Assembly: GCA_937910905.1 (NCBI GenBank)
Contig: CALEPV010000096.1
Span: 1-26,731 of the forward strand
DNA from: an uncultured Prevotellaceae bacterium
GTDB taxonomy: Bacteria > Bacteroidota > Bacteroidia > Bacteroidales > Bacteroidaceae
DNA: 26,731 bases
Reading direction: 5' to 3'
Shown here piece by piece: positions 14,717 through 23,179 of the stretch. Both the position numbers and the translations under genes were made by a program. The notes beneath the pieces were generated by a model. It was given only the letters and a program-made list of their open reading frames with translations. It was not told the origin of the DNA and ran no database searches. The stretch's first letter is position 1; every line of letters starts with the position of its first letter.

Positions 14717-16168
14717 TTGACAGCTACATCCACCATAGCTCCGTTGGCTCAAGAACAAGCTGCCAAGCAAGCCGCTAAGCCAAAGAAGTATCGTCTGCCA
14801 TTGGTGTTTATTGTTGCTTTCTTTGTCAACTATACACTGATGGGACTCAACCGCTATGGCTACAACCTGCCTATACCTATCAGCGTACACGCAGAGCTGT
14901 GCTATCTGGTGCTGATGATATATGGCTTCAGTCACTCTGTGGAGTGGGGCACGAAGGCAGGTCGGGCGTTCGGCAGCATGACGGGTATATATCTTGTCTG
15001 GACATTCTACTCTGCGCTCGAAGCCATCAACATGAGTTCGGAGATAGACTTTGTTACTATCCTGACATCGTGGCTGGCTGAGTTCCGTACTATGACCCTG
15101 CAGGTATTTTGGGTCTTTATCGTCAACAGTCTGTTTTTCTACCGCAAGGAACAGCTCACCTCACTCTTTAAGCTGTGGGGCTGGCTGACGCTTGCTGCTG
15201 TATGGTGGGCTGTACGTCAGCAATATATGGGCTTCGACCATACGGAGTGGGGCTGGCTGATAGCCGTCGGTATGAAGACTCACTTTGTGAATGGTATCAT
15301 ACGCTACTTCTCGTTCTTTACCGATGCAGCCAACTATGGATGCTGTATGGCAGCATCTGCGTGCATCTACGGTGCACTGTTCCTCACCACAAAGTCGAGC
15401 AAGTTTGATAAGCTGTTCTATGGTGTCGTGGCACTTGCATCGGCCTACGGCATGATGGCTTCTGGCTCGCGTAGTGCGATATTTGTGCTAGGTGCTGGTC
15501 TTGCAGCCTACTGCGTACTGTCCAAGCGTGTCACTACGCTGGTCACTACAGCCGTGTTGGGTGGATTGTTCATCGGTATGCTGGCCTTCACGCAAATTGG
15601 ACAGGGTAATGCCATGATACGCCGTATGCGTTCAGCCTTCGACAAGGACGATAACTCTCTGGCCGTGCGTGAAATCAACAAAGCGACGATGGAGCGGTAT
15701 ATCGACGAGAAGCCCTTTGGCTTGGGAGCCGGCATACGCGGTGGCGACGTACCGCCCACCAACAAGAATCACTACCTCGCAACTGTTGCTCCGGACAGCA
15801 CGTGGGTATATGTCAACATACACTACGGCCACATGGGACTGTTCATCTTCCTGCTCTCCTACGGTGGTATGATAGCCATAGGCAGCACGATAGTGCTGTT
15901 CCGCCTCAAAGACCCTGAACTTAGCGGTATGATGGCGGGGCTGATTGCGGGCTCATTTGCCATGTTCGTAGCGGGCTATGCCAATCAGATTATGCTTCAG
16001 TTCCCCAACTGCTGGCTCTTCTTCGGCAACCTTTCGCTCGTGGTCCTGGCCATCGATATGGACAAAAGGGTCCTGGATGATTTGGCCAAGGCCGAGAGCG
16101 AAACCTACGCCGAGGAGCAGGCGCAAGCAGCTGCCAGCATCTACCCGCTGGAGCGCAACAAGACGTAA
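14717..16168 (+). CDS. O-antigen polymerase/ligase family membrane protein (Wzy-like)
   Basis: A 483-aa polytopic membrane protein with about 10-12 hydrophobic segments. The signature of the Wzy/WaaL family is present: GMMASGSRSAIFVLGAG, a periplasmic loop with EKPFGLGAGIRGG, and a short Arg-containing stretch before it. It presumably polymerises lipid-linked repeat units in the periplasm with the Wzc-like protein. The start is taken as TTG at 14717, because the first ATG (14840) would begin inside the first membrane helix (LPLVFIVAFFVNYTLMG); the TTG lies 2 nt after the Wzc stop, allowing translational coupling. The C-terminal 40 residues are hydrophilic and Ala/Glu/Gln-rich. Confidence 0.85.
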   Translation: MTATSTIAPLAQEQAAKQAAKPKKYRLPLVFIVAFFVNYTLMGLNRYGYNLPIPISVHAELCYLVLMIYGFSHSVEWGTKAGRAFGSMTGIYLVWTFYSALEAINMSSEIDFVTILTSWLAEFRTMTLQVFWVFIVNSLFFYRKEQLTSLFKLWGWLTLAAVWWAVRQQYMGFDHTEWGWLIAVGMKTHFVNGIIRYFSFFTDAANYGCCMAASACIYGALFLTTKSSKFDKLFYGVVALASAYGMMASGSRSAIFVLGAGLAAYCVLSKRVTTLVTTAVLGGLFIGMLAFTQIGQGNAMIRRMRSAFDKDDNSLAVREINKATMERYIDEKPFGLGAGIRGGDVPPTNKNHYLATVAPDSTWVYVNIHYGHMGLFIFLLSYGGMIAIGSTIVLFRLKDPELSGMMAGLIAGSFAMFVAGYANQIMLQFPNCWLFFGNLSLVVLAIDMDKRVLDDLAKAESETYAEEQAQAAASIYPLERNKT

Positions 16169-16202
16169 GTCGTAACACTCTGTCATCAATCCACATATCA
16201 TC

Positions 16203-17105
16203 ATGCGACCAGACCTGTCCTTCATAACTATAAACTATAACGGCCTCGATGATACTTGCCAATTGCTGAAGTCATTATCGGAGGTTGTGACCTCTCTTGA
16301 GTGGGAGGCAATAGTTGTGGACAACGGGTCGAAGGAGCCGGAGGCAGAGCAGATTAAGCAGTGCTTCAAGGACGACAGCCGCATCAAGGTCATTGAGGCT
16401 GGTCGCAATCTGGGCTTTGCAGCAGGTAACAACTTAGGCATCAAGAAGGCGCGAGGACGTGCCATGATGCTAATCAACAACGACACATACGTCCTGCATG
16501 ATGGCTTCCGCCAGCTGTTTGACCGTCTGATGAACGATGGGAGCATAGGTGCTGTATGCCCCAAGCTGCGCTTCGATGAAGAGCCCAAACTGATACAGTA
16601 TGCTGGATTCACACGCTTGACATCCGTCACACTGCGGAACCGTTCCATCGGTTGTGGTGAACCCGACAATGGTCAGTACGATACACCTGCTGAGACCTAC
16701 TTTGCTCATGGAGCCGCTGTGATGTTCAACTGGGAGACACTGCAGAAGGCCGGTATGATGTCGGAGGACTATTTCCTGTACTATGAGGAGATGGATTGGA
16801 GCGAGGCTATCCGTAGAGCCGGCCTGCAGATATGGTACGACCCGACTCAGACGGTCTTCCATAAGGAGAGCCACACCATCGGACAGCAGTCGCCCACACG
16901 ATGCTACTACCTCACACGCAACCGTCTGGTCTTTGCACGTCGCAATCGTCGTTGGGCGGTGCGTATGCTCTGCTATATATACCTATATATAATAGGGCTG
17001 CTACGCGATGTACCTCGTCACCTGTGGCATCGCCGTGCTGACTTGGCGGCTGCTACAATACGAGGCTTGGCTGCTTTCATAACCCTAAAGGTATCACGCC
17101 CATGA
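16203..17105 (+). CDS. GT2 family glycosyltransferase, WbbL-like
   Basis: A 300-aa GT-A fold enzyme. It opens with LSFITINYNGLDDT, has a nucleotide-binding VVDNGSKE and a DxD-equivalent LINND (residues 90-94), and contains FLYYEEMDWSEAIRRAG, which is typical of rhamnosyltransferase-like (WbbL/RfbF) GT2 enzymes. The C-terminus has a hydrophobic patch (MLCYIYLYIIGLL) that may associate with the membrane. The sugar cannot be deduced. It starts 34 nt after the polymerase gene and its stop overlaps the next ATG by 4 nt (ATGA), the first of four such overlaps. Confidence 0.9.
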   Translation: MRPDLSFITINYNGLDDTCQLLKSLSEVVTSLEWEAIVVDNGSKEPEAEQIKQCFKDDSRIKVIEAGRNLGFAAGNNLGIKKARGRAMMLINNDTYVLHDGFRQLFDRLMNDGSIGAVCPKLRFDEEPKLIQYAGFTRLTSVTLRNRSIGCGEPDNGQYDTPAETYFAHGAAVMFNWETLQKAGMMSEDYFLYYEEMDWSEAIRRAGLQIWYDPTQTVFHKESHTIGQQSPTRCYYLTRNRLVFARRNRRWAVRMLCYIYLYIIGLLRDVPRHLWHRRADLAAATIRGLAAFITLKVSRP

Positions 17106-18436
17106 TTTGGCAACTCATATCCATAACCGAATTAGTGCTGTTCATAATGGTGGCAATCACGGTCCTGTACTTGACCGTCTTTGCTATCGCCAGCCTTTTC
17201 TATTCTAAATTTGAGGCTCCGCGCACACGGCGTCAGGCACGTATGCTTGTCGTGATGCCTATGTATCGTGCCGACGATATATTCCAGAATACAATAGATG
17301 CATTGGAGAGGCAGGATTATGACCGTCGCAAGTTCGACATCGTGGCTGTTTCCCACAGCAACCGTCCGCTCACCAACATGAAGCTGGCTCAGCATCAGCT
17401 GTTCCAGCTGATAATGCCGTTGGACAGTCCGTACAGCGATGTCCGCTCGTGGCAGTATGCTATAGAGCATTGTCCGCCGTTGCGCATCTACGATGTGATT
17501 GTCATCCTCGAGGCTGGCGAGACGATACCAAACGACTATTTGTCAGATATCAATGAGGCCTATCAGCTCGGTTCACGAGCTATTCAGACTCACCGCAGCA
17601 CACAGCAGCTGGACACTCCTCGTGCCATCATGGCTGCTACTTTTGAGGATATCAATTCCAGTATATTCCGTATGGGCCATGTGGCGCTCGGTATGGCTTC
17701 CGGCCTGCTGGGGTCGGGTATGGCCTTCGACTTCCGCTGGTTCAAGGACAATATAGGCAAGCTGGAGGAGGGTGCTGACTTGAAGGACTTCGAGGCTTTG
17801 GTGCTACAGGACCGCAAGTATGTCGACTTCCTCGACGATACGTTCTTCTACAACAAGCCAGCGCAGTTCCGTGGAGGCATACACACCACAGAGCGTTCGG
17901 GATGGATGTATTCCCAGTGGCGTGCATTTCGCAGGCACGCCCGTATGATGCCGTCTGCGCTGTTCCATCACAACTATGATTTGGCTGACAAGATATTCCA
18001 ATGGATGCTGATGCCGCGCGTTGTGATGATGGCCATCATCGGCATCATGTGCATATTGACTCCCATGTTCTATTGGTCGATGAGTCTGAAGTGGATTATC
18101 ACAGCCTTCTGGGTGATGTTCATCTATGCTGTGGCAACACCTGACTATCTGATTAACCGCAAGTGGGAGCTGGCATTTGCTCATGCACCCAAGCTGATGG
18201 TGCAGACTTTGTTCTACGCTCTGCCTGCCGGTTGGATTACGGTGTTCGTCCGTAACCATAAGGACGAATGGCAGGACGATATCAAGCAGCGTGCCGACCG
18301 ACTGGCACAGCAGGGAGGCAAGATTTTCCAGCAAGGCGGCAAGATAGTTCAGCAGGGCGGTAAGATGGCGCAGCAAGGAGCGCAGATGATAAAGTCTGCT
18401 GATAAGTATGCTGATAAGAAGGAGGAAGAAGCATGA
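17102..18436 (+). CDS. Membrane GT2-like protein lacking catalytic motifs (probable pseudo-glycosyltransferase)
   Basis: A 444-aa protein built like processive or membrane GT2 enzymes: one N-terminal helix (ELVLFIMVAITVLYLTVFAIA), a GT-A domain, and two to three C-terminal helices. It aligns throughout with the next gene, sharing EDINSSIFRMGH, GLLGSGM and QWMLMPR against EEINNSVFRLGH, ALIGSGM and QQMLIPR. At the DxD position it has Glu-Ala-Gly (residues 137-139), at GED it has Gly-Ala-Asp (224-226), and at QxxRW it has ERSGW (264-268). These losses suggest it cannot bind UDP/GDP-sugar and metal in the usual way. The tail carries four QQGGK-type heptads. ATGA overlaps join it to both neighbours, so stoichiometric production with the intact paralogue is likely. 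It could be a partner or allosteric subunit; an unusual active enzyme is not excluded. Confidence 0.85.
   Translation: MIWQLISITELVLFIMVAITVLYLTVFAIASLFYSKFEAPRTRRQARMLVVMPMYRADDIFQNTIDALERQDYDRRKFDIVAVSHSNRPLTNMKLAQHQLFQLIMPLDSPYSDVRSWQYAIEHCPPLRIYDVIVILEAGETIPNDYLSDINEAYQLGSRAIQTHRSTQQLDTPRAIMAATFEDINSSIFRMGHVALGMASGLLGSGMAFDFRWFKDNIGKLEEGADLKDFEALVLQDRKYVDFLDDTFFYNKPAQFRGGIHTTERSGWMYSQWRAFRRHARMMPSALFHHNYDLADKIFQWMLMPRVVMMAIIGIMCILTPMFYWSMSLKWIITAFWVMFIYAVATPDYLINRKWELAFAHAPKLMVQTLFYALPAGWITVFVRNHKDEWQDDIKQRADRLAQQGGKIFQQGGKIVQQGGKMAQQGAQMIKSADKYADKKEEEA
18304..18387 (+). repeat. Four in-frame 21-nt repeats encoding QQGGK heptads
   Basis: Near the 3' end of the pseudo-GT gene four 21-nt units encode AQQGGKI, FQQGGKI, VQQGGKM and AQQGAQM. 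Codon use varies between units, so the repeat is selected or old at the protein level rather than a fresh duplication. Confidence 0.8.
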
Positions 18437-19671
18437 CAGCGCTTGTAATCATAGATTGGGTGCTGTTTGTGCTTATTGCACTGTCTGTGCTGTATGTCTT
18501 GGTCTTTGCGTTGTCTGCTGCGGTAGCGAGGTGGTGCCGTTCATCCAAGGTGGAGACGCCGCTTGGCTATGCCGAGTTTCAGCCACCATACTTCCTCATC
18601 ATTATCCCTGCGTACAAGGAGGACTTGGTCATCCGCGACACCGTTGAAGCGGCATTGCAGCTCAACTACACGGCTGGCGGTGGAGCTCAGATGTATGGTT
18701 ACTCCGCACCATTGGGCTATCAGATATGTGTGGTTGCTGACCATATGAATCCAGAGACAATCTCCTGGCTCAGCTCAAAGCCCGTCAGCGTAGTTGAAGC
18801 TACTTACGCCGACAGCACCAAGGGCAAGGCTCTTCATGCAGCAGTCAGCAGTTGCTACAATCCGGATGTGCACACTCATGTGGTAGTATTGGATGCCGAC
18901 AATATCGTGTTGCCGGACTTCCTGCAACGTCTGGCTTCCTATTGTCTCTCTTCTGATGTCGTGGCTCTGCAGGCACACCGCACCGCCAAGAACATGAGCA
19001 CTCCAATAGCAATGCTCGATGCCATCAGCGAGGAAATCAACAACAGCGTGTTCCGCCTTGGACACAACACTCTGGGATTATCCTCTGCGCTCATAGGTAG
19101 CGGGATGTGCTTCCGTGCCGAGTGGTTCGCGGATGCTGTGCAGCATCTGGAGACTGCCGGCGAGGATAAGGAGCTGGAGCATACGCTGCTGTTCGAAGGG
19201 CATAAGATACATTATCTGAACGACCTGTATGTGCTCGACGAGAAGGTGAGCGACAGCCGCAACTTCGGTCAGCAGCGCCGCCGTTGGCTTGCAGCGCAAT
19301 TCTTTACATTCAAGCAGATGCTTAAGGACTTGCCCGCAGCCATTAGGAATGGACGTATTGACTATATCGACAAGACATTCCAGCAGATGCTCATACCTCG
19401 CAGCCTGCTCATCGCACTATGCAGCCTGCTTTCGCTGGTGAGCACTATCCTTGCGTGCCAGATGCGCCGCTACAACGGAGAGATTAAGTGGTGGGTGATG
19501 CTCGCTGTACTGGTCGTAGCACTGCTTGTCGCCATTCCTCGATATCTGTACAACCGTCAGATGCTTCGTGCGTTGCTCTCGCTGCCGCTCCTGACTGTCC
19601 GTATGGTGGGCTCGCTGCTTCATGTGCGAGGTGCAACACATAACTATATACACACAGAACATTCCGCATGA
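18433..19671 (+). CDS. Membrane GT2 family glycosyltransferase, intact
   Basis: A 412-aa inner-membrane glycosyltransferase with an N-terminal helix (VLFVLIALSVLYVLVFALSA), a GT-A catalytic domain and C-terminal helices (LLIALCSLLSLVSTILA; WVMLAVLVVALLVAI). Catalytic motifs are complete: Asp154-Ala-Asp156 (VVLDADNIVLPDF), Gly-Glu244-Asp245 (AGEDKELEHTLL) and QRRRW at 281-285 (QxxRW). These are the features of GT2 enzymes related to cellulose, hyaluronan and beta-1,6-GlcNAc synthases, though processivity cannot be inferred. It overlaps the stop of its degenerate paralogue by 4 nt and the start of the next GT by 4 nt. Confidence 0.92.
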   Translation: MTALVIIDWVLFVLIALSVLYVLVFALSAAVARWCRSSKVETPLGYAEFQPPYFLIIIPAYKEDLVIRDTVEAALQLNYTAGGGAQMYGYSAPLGYQICVVADHMNPETISWLSSKPVSVVEATYADSTKGKALHAAVSSCYNPDVHTHVVVLDADNIVLPDFLQRLASYCLSSDVVALQAHRTAKNMSTPIAMLDAISEEINNSVFRLGHNTLGLSSALIGSGMCFRAEWFADAVQHLETAGEDKELEHTLLFEGHKIHYLNDLYVLDEKVSDSRNFGQQRRRWLAAQFFTFKQMLKDLPAAIRNGRIDYIDKTFQQMLIPRSLLIALCSLLSLVSTILACQMRRYNGEIKWWVMLAVLVVALLVAIPRYLYNRQMLRALLSLPLLTVRMVGSLLHVRGATHNYIHTEHSA

Positions 19672-20516
19672 AATGGTACGAACCATATCTGTCTGTCTAC
19701 GACCAGTCTTTTGACGTTGAGGCAATGAGCTCCGTGGTAGAGGAGGTGCGTAGCGGCCTGTCGCAGCTTCAGTCATCGCAGCCTGTGGCCACAGTGTCGG
19801 TCATTGCTTACAATGAAGAGAAGCATCTGCTGGCCTGCCTTTGGAGCCTGAGCCGGATGCAGACACAGTACCCGGTGGAGATCATAGGTGTGGACAACGA
19901 CAGCAGCGACCGCACAGCATTCGTCTTCGAGGCGTGTGGCGTACCGTACTATACAGAGAAGCGTCACAGTTGTGGCTTTGCACGTCAGTGTGGTTTGGAC
20001 CATGCCCGCGGCCGCTATCATCTGAACATAGACAGCGACACGCTCTATCCTCCGCAGTACGTAGAACTGATGGTGGCAGAGCTCATGCGACCTGGCACTG
20101 TCGGTGTGAGCAGCCTGTGGAGCTATATCCCCGATGAGAACCACTCGCGCTTAGGCCTCTGGTTCTACGAGCTGTTGCGCGACACGCATCTGTGGCTGCA
20201 GCACTTCAGTCGTCCAGAGCTGTCCGTGCGCGGACTTGTGTTTGGCTACAATGTGGAAGCTGCCCGCAAGTACGGCATCCGCACCGACATCATTCGCGGT
20301 GAGGACGGCTATCTGGCGTTTCAGCTGCGTGCTGAAGGCAAGATACGCTTCCTCCGCAACCGTCGTGCGCGGGCTGTCACGGGCTACGGCACTGTGAGCG
20401 AGAGCCTTATGTCAGCCCTCTGGCATCGTGTGCGCAAGTACGCCAGTTCGTTTACTTCCTACTTCACCTCAAAGCAGCGCTATGAGGACCAGGAGGACAA
20501 TCTCGTGAAGCAATGA
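19668..20516 (+). CDS. GT2 family glycosyltransferase
   Basis: A 282-aa soluble GT-A enzyme. After about 40 less typical residues the domain begins with ATVSVIAYNEEKHLLACLWSL. It carries GVDNDSSDRT, the DxD motif Asp122-Ser-Asp124 (LNIDSDTLYPPQY) and a later RGEDGYLAFQL acidic motif. It is short, without a membrane helix, so it probably acts on the lipid-linked acceptor at the cytoplasmic face. Translationally coupled to both neighbours by ATGA overlaps. Substrate not predictable. Confidence 0.9.
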   Translation: MKWYEPYLSVYDQSFDVEAMSSVVEEVRSGLSQLQSSQPVATVSVIAYNEEKHLLACLWSLSRMQTQYPVEIIGVDNDSSDRTAFVFEACGVPYYTEKRHSCGFARQCGLDHARGRYHLNIDSDTLYPPQYVELMVAELMRPGTVGVSSLWSYIPDENHSRLGLWFYELLRDTHLWLQHFSRPELSVRGLVFGYNVEAARKYGIRTDIIRGEDGYLAFQLRAEGKIRFLRNRRARAVTGYGTVSESLMSALWHRVRKYASSFTSYFTSKQRYEDQEDNLVKQ

Positions 20517-21499
20517 AGCTATCGATAGTAGTACCAGTATACAACACAGCTCCTTATCTTGACATGATGATGGAGTCGCTGTGCGATCAGGCAGAACCCG
20601 ACGACCGCTCACTCCAGCTGGAGATAATCTGTGTAGACGACTGTTCCACCGATGGCTCGTTGGACATACTGAAGAAGTGGGCTCATCGCGACAAGCGTGT
20701 TAAGGTCTACTCGCTCGACAGCAACAGCGGACAGAGTGTGGCTCGCAACACTGCCCTCCAGCATGTCACGGGTGACTGGCTGTTCTTCATGGACAGCGAC
20801 GATATGCTTGGTCTTGATGCCATGTTCAATGCATTTATATATGCTCGCGACGTACATGCCGACATGGTGATGTTCGACGGCGATATGGTGGATGAGGACA
20901 ACAAGATTATTCGCGGTGACCGCTACAGACGCTCGCCTGTCTTTCAGTCACATCGTCTATACGATGGTCACGAGACGATGGACATACTGCTGAGCACATT
21001 CACCTTCCGTGCGGTACCCTGGCTGTATATAGTCAGAACTTCCTATTGGCGTGAGAGCCAGCTGCTGTTCCCTGAAGGCATCATACATGAGGACGAATAC
21101 TTCACCGCCTGCTTGACGCTGGGATGCAAGCGCATCGCTATGATGCACGAAACGCTCATAGAGCATCGTATGCGCTCCTCCAGCACAATGGGACAGCGCT
21201 TCAGCCGTCGCAACATGGACTGCTATTTGCGTGTGGTGGCAGAGACCGTGAAGTGGCTTGCCTGGCATCCCGAGCATCTCGATGTGGGGCGTCGCTATCT
21301 GCGCTACACGCTGACGCATGTCCTCATCACAGCTCGCAGCCTGCCTCTGCGCGACCGCTGGCACACGCTCCGCCAGATTAAGGCAAATCACTACCTAAAG
21401 TACATAGAGACAAAACGCCTCTTCCAGTTCATCATCGGTAAGCGCCCGTCAGCTGACTCCGGCCAATCCTATCTGTCGGCACTACAGTCGCGCCCCTAA
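20513..21499 (+). CDS. GT2 family glycosyltransferase
   Basis: A 328-aa GT-A enzyme. It opens with MKLSIVVPVYNTAPYLD, followed by ICVDDCSTDGS and the DxD motif FMDSDDM (Asp94-Ser-Asp96-Asp97). The IHEDEYFTACL stretch is the usual second acidic motif of Bacteroidales capsule/EPS GT2 enzymes. The C-terminal 100 residues are Arg-rich and probably contact membrane or acceptor. Last of the five ATGA-overlapped genes; a heptanucleotide repeat array follows before the flippase. Confidence 0.92.
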   Translation: MKLSIVVPVYNTAPYLDMMMESLCDQAEPDDRSLQLEIICVDDCSTDGSLDILKKWAHRDKRVKVYSLDSNSGQSVARNTALQHVTGDWLFFMDSDDMLGLDAMFNAFIYARDVHADMVMFDGDMVDEDNKIIRGDRYRRSPVFQSHRLYDGHETMDILLSTFTFRAVPWLYIVRTSYWRESQLLFPEGIIHEDEYFTACLTLGCKRIAMMHETLIEHRMRSSSTMGQRFSRRNMDCYLRVVAETVKWLAWHPEHLDVGRRYLRYTLTHVLITARSLPLRDRWHTLRQIKANHYLKYIETKRLFQFIIGKRPSADSGQSYLSALQSRP

Positions 21500-21504
21500 C
21501 ATCA

Positions 21505-21609
21505 TTCAAGATTCAAGGTTCAAGATTCAAGGTTCAAGGTTCAAGATTCAAGGTTCAAGATTCAAGGTTCAAGATTCAAGGTTCAAGATTCAAGATTCAA
21601 GTATCAAGT
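21505..21609 (+). repeat. Fifteen-unit heptanucleotide tandem repeat (TTCAAGR)n before the flippase
   Basis: Fourteen consecutive 7-mers TTCAAG followed by A, G or T (order A G A G G A G A G A G A A T) fill 21505-21602, and a variant ATCAAGT ends at 21609. The array occupies essentially the whole gap between the GT stop (21499) and the flippase ATG (21612), so it replaces any ribosome-binding leader. Confidence 0.97.
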
Positions 21610-21611
21610 TA

Positions 21612-23141
21612 ATGTCCGGCCGTCTACATAAAAGTCTACTGAATGCGCGAGTGAACTTGCTGTTCTACTTCCTGGGCCTGTTCTTCGCGTTCTACTCCCG
21701 CCGCATATTTCTGCAGTGTCTGGGCGAGGAGTTCATTGGCTTGACGGGTACGCTGGGCAATATCCTCAACTATCTGAATCTTGCCGAGCTCGGCATATCG
21801 TCGTCTATCAGCTTCTTCCTATATAAACCCCTGCAGTCGGGCAACCGAGCAGAAGTGGCCAACATCCTGAGTCTGCTGGGCTACCTGTATCGGTGGATAG
21901 GTATCATCATACTGGTAGCTGCGGTGATAATCAGTTGCTTCTTCCCGCTCATCTTTGCCGACAAGGGGCTGCCGCTCAGCATCGTTTACTTCGCATTTGC
22001 CAACATCCTGGGGTCGCAGCTGATAGGCTACTTCATCAACTACCGTGAGATACTTCTCGCCGCCGACCAGAAGCAGTATCTGGTCAGCATCTACTATCAG
22101 AGTGCTGGCTTGGTGAAGGTCGCGTTGCAGATAGCACTGGCCTATACATGGAGCAATCCTTATGTGTGGGTGGCGGTTGAGTTTGCCTTCGGTGTGCTGG
22201 CTTGTGTGGTGCTCAACTGGAAAATCAACCGCGAGTATCCTTGGCTCAAGACCGACAAGAGTCTGGGACGCCAGCTGCTCAAGCAGTATCCCGATGTGCT
22301 GGGCAAGACGCGTCAGATATTCATTCATAAGATCAAGGACTTCGTGCTCACCAAGAGCGATGAGCTGTTTGTGTTCCTCTTTGTGTCGCTGCGTATGGTG
22401 GCTTACTATGGCAACTATGCAATGATAGTGTCGAAGATTTCCTTGCTCTTTACCGTAGTGCTGAACTCGGTCAATGCCGGTGTCGGCAACCTTGTGGCTG
22501 AAGGCAACAAGGAACTGGAGGACAAAGTGTTCTGGGAGCTAACGGCGCTACGTCAGGCGGTGGGGGGCGTAATCTGCTACGGCCTGCTTATGCTCATGGA
22601 GCCGTTCATCAGCATCTGGCTGGGCGAGAAGTATGTGCTGGACAGTGCTGTGCTTGTGTTGCTGGTGGTGTACACGTTTATGAACCTAACACGCTCTGTG
22701 GTGGACATCTTCAATCATGCCTATGGGCTGTACGACGACATCTGGTCTTGCTATGTTGAGCTGGGGCTGAACATCGTGGTCACTGTCAGCTTGGCGATAC
22801 CATACGGTATAGTGGGCATATTGGCCGGCAAGATAGTGAGTGTTGGCCTGATTATCATGGTATGGAAACCGTACTATCTCTATCATCGTGGCTTCCATCG
22901 CAGCGTGCTCAACTACTGGAGCGGCACCTTGCGCTACTATGCAATCATCGGCGTGAGCTTCGCACTCTCGTGGTGGCTCACATCCCTGATACCTCTGCCT
23001 GCATCCGATAACTTCCTGTTGTGGCTGCTACAGGCTACTGTTACAATGATTGTCTACTTTGCTGTCAATATTCCGCTGCTCTGGTTCTTCGGACGCGGCG
23101 TGAAGGACTGTGCATACCGTTTTATCAAGCGCAAGGCATAA
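21612..23141 (+). CDS. Polysaccharide flippase, Wzx-like (MATE/MVF clan)
   Basis: A 509-aa polytopic inner-membrane protein with roughly 12-14 hydrophobic segments. The N-terminus NARVNLLFYFLGLFFAFYSRRIFLQCLGEEFIGLTG and LNLAELGISSSISFFLYKPL are typical of the lipopolysaccharide/capsule exporter family in Bacteroidetes, with the conserved small-residue-rich first helix pair and an Arg-Arg loop. It should flip undecaprenyl-linked repeat units to the periplasm for Wzy. ATG at 21612 is directly preceded by the heptamer array. The next gene is 38 nt downstream. Confidence 0.93.
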   Translation: MSGRLHKSLLNARVNLLFYFLGLFFAFYSRRIFLQCLGEEFIGLTGTLGNILNYLNLAELGISSSISFFLYKPLQSGNRAEVANILSLLGYLYRWIGIIILVAAVIISCFFPLIFADKGLPLSIVYFAFANILGSQLIGYFINYREILLAADQKQYLVSIYYQSAGLVKVALQIALAYTWSNPYVWVAVEFAFGVLACVVLNWKINREYPWLKTDKSLGRQLLKQYPDVLGKTRQIFIHKIKDFVLTKSDELFVFLFVSLRMVAYYGNYAMIVSKISLLFTVVLNSVNAGVGNLVAEGNKELEDKVFWELTALRQAVGGVICYGLLMLMEPFISIWLGEKYVLDSAVLVLLVVYTFMNLTRSVVDIFNHAYGLYDDIWSCYVELGLNIVVTVSLAIPYGIVGILAGKIVSVGLIIMVWKPYYLYHRGFHRSVLNYWSGTLRYYAIIGVSFALSWWLTSLIPLPASDNFLLWLLQATVTMIVYFAVNIPLLWFFGRGVKDCAYRFIKRKA

Positions 23142-23145
23142 GTAT

Positions 23146-23173
23146 AATTCACAATTCATAATTCATAATTCAG
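23146..23173 (+). repeat. Four-unit heptanucleotide repeat AATTCAY/G
   Basis: AATTCAC, AATTCAT, AATTCAT and AATTCAG lie in tandem between the flippase stop and the ATG at 23180. A single related AATTCAA is at 24012-24018, before the next GT. Confidence 0.85.
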
Positions 23174-23179
23174 CCCTCG

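Noticed and set aside
21505..21609. CRISPR array or phase-variable coding repeat
   Set aside because: The unit is 7 nt with no spacers, and it lies between genes, so copy changes would not shift a reading frame.
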